The notes under the pieces were generated by a model. The model was not told the origin of the DNA. It worked only from the letters and a program-made list of their open reading frames with translations, and made no database searches. This document shows positions 6,867-7,508 of a stretch of 7,508 bases of DNA, one piece after another (the first letter of the stretch is position 1; every line of letters starts with the position of its first letter). The stretch lies in contig JAQUNT010000100.1 in assembly GCA_028717525.1 (NCBI GenBank), positions 1 through 7,508 on the forward strand. Direction: 5' to 3'. The position numbers and the translations under genes were made by a program. This DNA is from Elusimicrobiota bacterium. Its GTDB lineage: Bacteria; Elusimicrobiota; Elusimicrobia; UBA1565; UBA9628.

Positions 6867-7508
6867 ATGTCTTCTGTCGCTCCCAATACCGGCAAGGCAA
6901 TTCATTCCGTGCTGGAAGGGAAGCTTCGATTGCTGACTTGCATCATGGCTGTTGTCGTTCTTCTGGGCAACGGTGCGGAACATCTCCATGCGGAGTCCTC
7001 ACAGGCGGACAGTGCGCGCCTGGGAATCGCAGTTCTTGATTTTCGCCAGAGGACACTCTCTCCCCGTGTCGAATCCTATCGCCGGACATTGACTGAGGGA
7101 TTGATTGAGCGGCTTGGCGCGATCCCGGGCCTGTATGTTGTGGAGCGCGAAGCGCTCGATCCTTTCATGGGAGAACTATCGCTTAATGAATCCGGCGTTA
7201 TCAATCCCACGACGCTGCAGCGATTCGGGAAAGCGCTCTCGGCCGACCTCTTGATTGAGGGCAGCATCCTTGCCCGGCAGGGTGTCCTACTCATAGATTA
7301 CAGAGGGCATGAGGTCCATACGAGTAGCATCGCCTTTAGAGGGTCGGTCGAAACCAATGGACCGAATGCCAGCCAAGTCGCAGACAAAATCATCGCGGAA
7401 GTCAAAGAGTGGATGCGAATGGCACCCGTCGGTGACAGAGCGAAGGAGAGCATCAATGGGAAGCCTCCCTCGCTGGCCATCTTCGACTTCCAGCACTCCG
7501 CCGACCCC
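6867..7508 (+). CDS. Exported CsgG-like envelope protein, N-terminal part (runs off right edge)
   Basis: The frame is open from ATG at 6867 to the last base: 214 codons with no stop. Residues 1-42 look like a long signal peptide, with basic residues near 19-21, hydrophobic LLTCIMAVVVLLG (22-34) and likely cleavage after LHA. Residues about 51-184 match the CsgG-like/FlgO-like fold: RLGIAVLDF (51-59), GLYVVEREALDPFMGELSLNESGVI (88-112), LQRFGKALSADLLIEGSI (117-134) and LLIDYRGHEVHTSSIAFRGSV (141-161). CsgG itself is the outer-membrane curli secretion pore, but many relatives are periplasmic proteins of unknown role. At 202-208 SLAIFDF restarts the first strand motif, suggesting a second domain. 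Codons are much less GC-biased than in neighbours, with many ATT, CTT, GTT, TTG and some AGA, ATA and CTA. The Shine-Dalgarno is weak; ATG at codon 27 is an alternative start, giving a shorter signal peptide. Confidence 0.75.
   Translation, partial: MSSVAPNTGKAIHSVLEGKLRLLTCIMAVVVLLGNGAEHLHAESSQADSARLGIAVLDFRQRTLSPRVESYRRTLTEGLIERLGAIPGLYVVEREALDPFMGELSLNESGVINPTTLQRFGKALSADLLIEGSILARQGVLLIDYRGHEVHTSSIAFRGSVETNGPNASQVADKIIAEVKEWMRMAPVGDRAKESINGKPPSLAIFDFQHSADP

Overview
The window is GC-rich bacterial chromosome, with an abrupt drop in GC over roughly the last 800 bases. It carries eight recognisable genes on both strands plus one doubtful small reading frame. Signal peptides, an outer-membrane beta-barrel and a CsgG-like envelope protein point to a diderm (Gram-negative-type) bacterium. 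The hypCDE genes show that the cell builds a [NiFe] hydrogenase and so has an anaerobic or H2-linked metabolism. The mix of TPR, STAS and CsgG-like proteins with very GC-rich codons would suit an Elusimicrobiota-like lineage, but myxobacterial, acidobacterial and other candidate-phylum hosts are not excluded. No rRNA or other taxonomic marker is present.

Layout. At 1-600 (minus) is the N-terminal 200 residues of an exported TPR protein that runs off the left edge. At 658-1851 (minus) is a PLP-dependent glycine C-acetyltransferase (kbl-like), preceded on the same strand by a doubtful 33-codon reading frame (1859-1960). Divergent from it, 1965-4335 (plus) is a tight hypC-hypD-hypE cluster with 4-base stop/start overlaps at both junctions. 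It makes and inserts the Fe(CN)2CO group of [NiFe] hydrogenases. Convergent with hypE, 4352-5155 (minus) encodes an outer-membrane beta-barrel. It shares a 111-bp divergent promoter region with a cation-diffusion-facilitator-type membrane protein at 5267-6196 (plus). Convergent with that, 6215-6577 (minus) encodes a small STAS-domain protein (anti-sigma-factor antagonist type). After a 289-bp intergenic stretch, 6867-7508 (plus) encodes the first 214 residues of an exported CsgG-like protein. Its base composition is clearly lower in GC than its neighbours, and it runs off the right edge.

How the genes work together. Only hypCDE form an obvious functional unit. HypE makes the thiocyanate that becomes the CN ligands, HypD reduces and assembles it, and HypC carries the iron. 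The hydrogenase itself and hypA/B/F are not in the window. The beta-barrel and CDF genes are divergent around a small dyad and may be co-regulated. The rest look like independent single genes. Several starts are preceded by a TATNAT-type -10 box at a plausible distance, but none has a recognisable TTGACA-like -35.

I see no CRISPR array, transposase, integrase, tRNA or rRNA, and no convincing new multi-gene system. The most unusual item is the CDF protein: both transmembrane metal-site histidines are lysine, and other usual metal ligands are also missing. Next are the hairpin directly upstream of the STAS ribosome-binding site, the dyad between the beta-barrel and CDF genes, and an apparent second CsgG-like repeat starting at the right edge.
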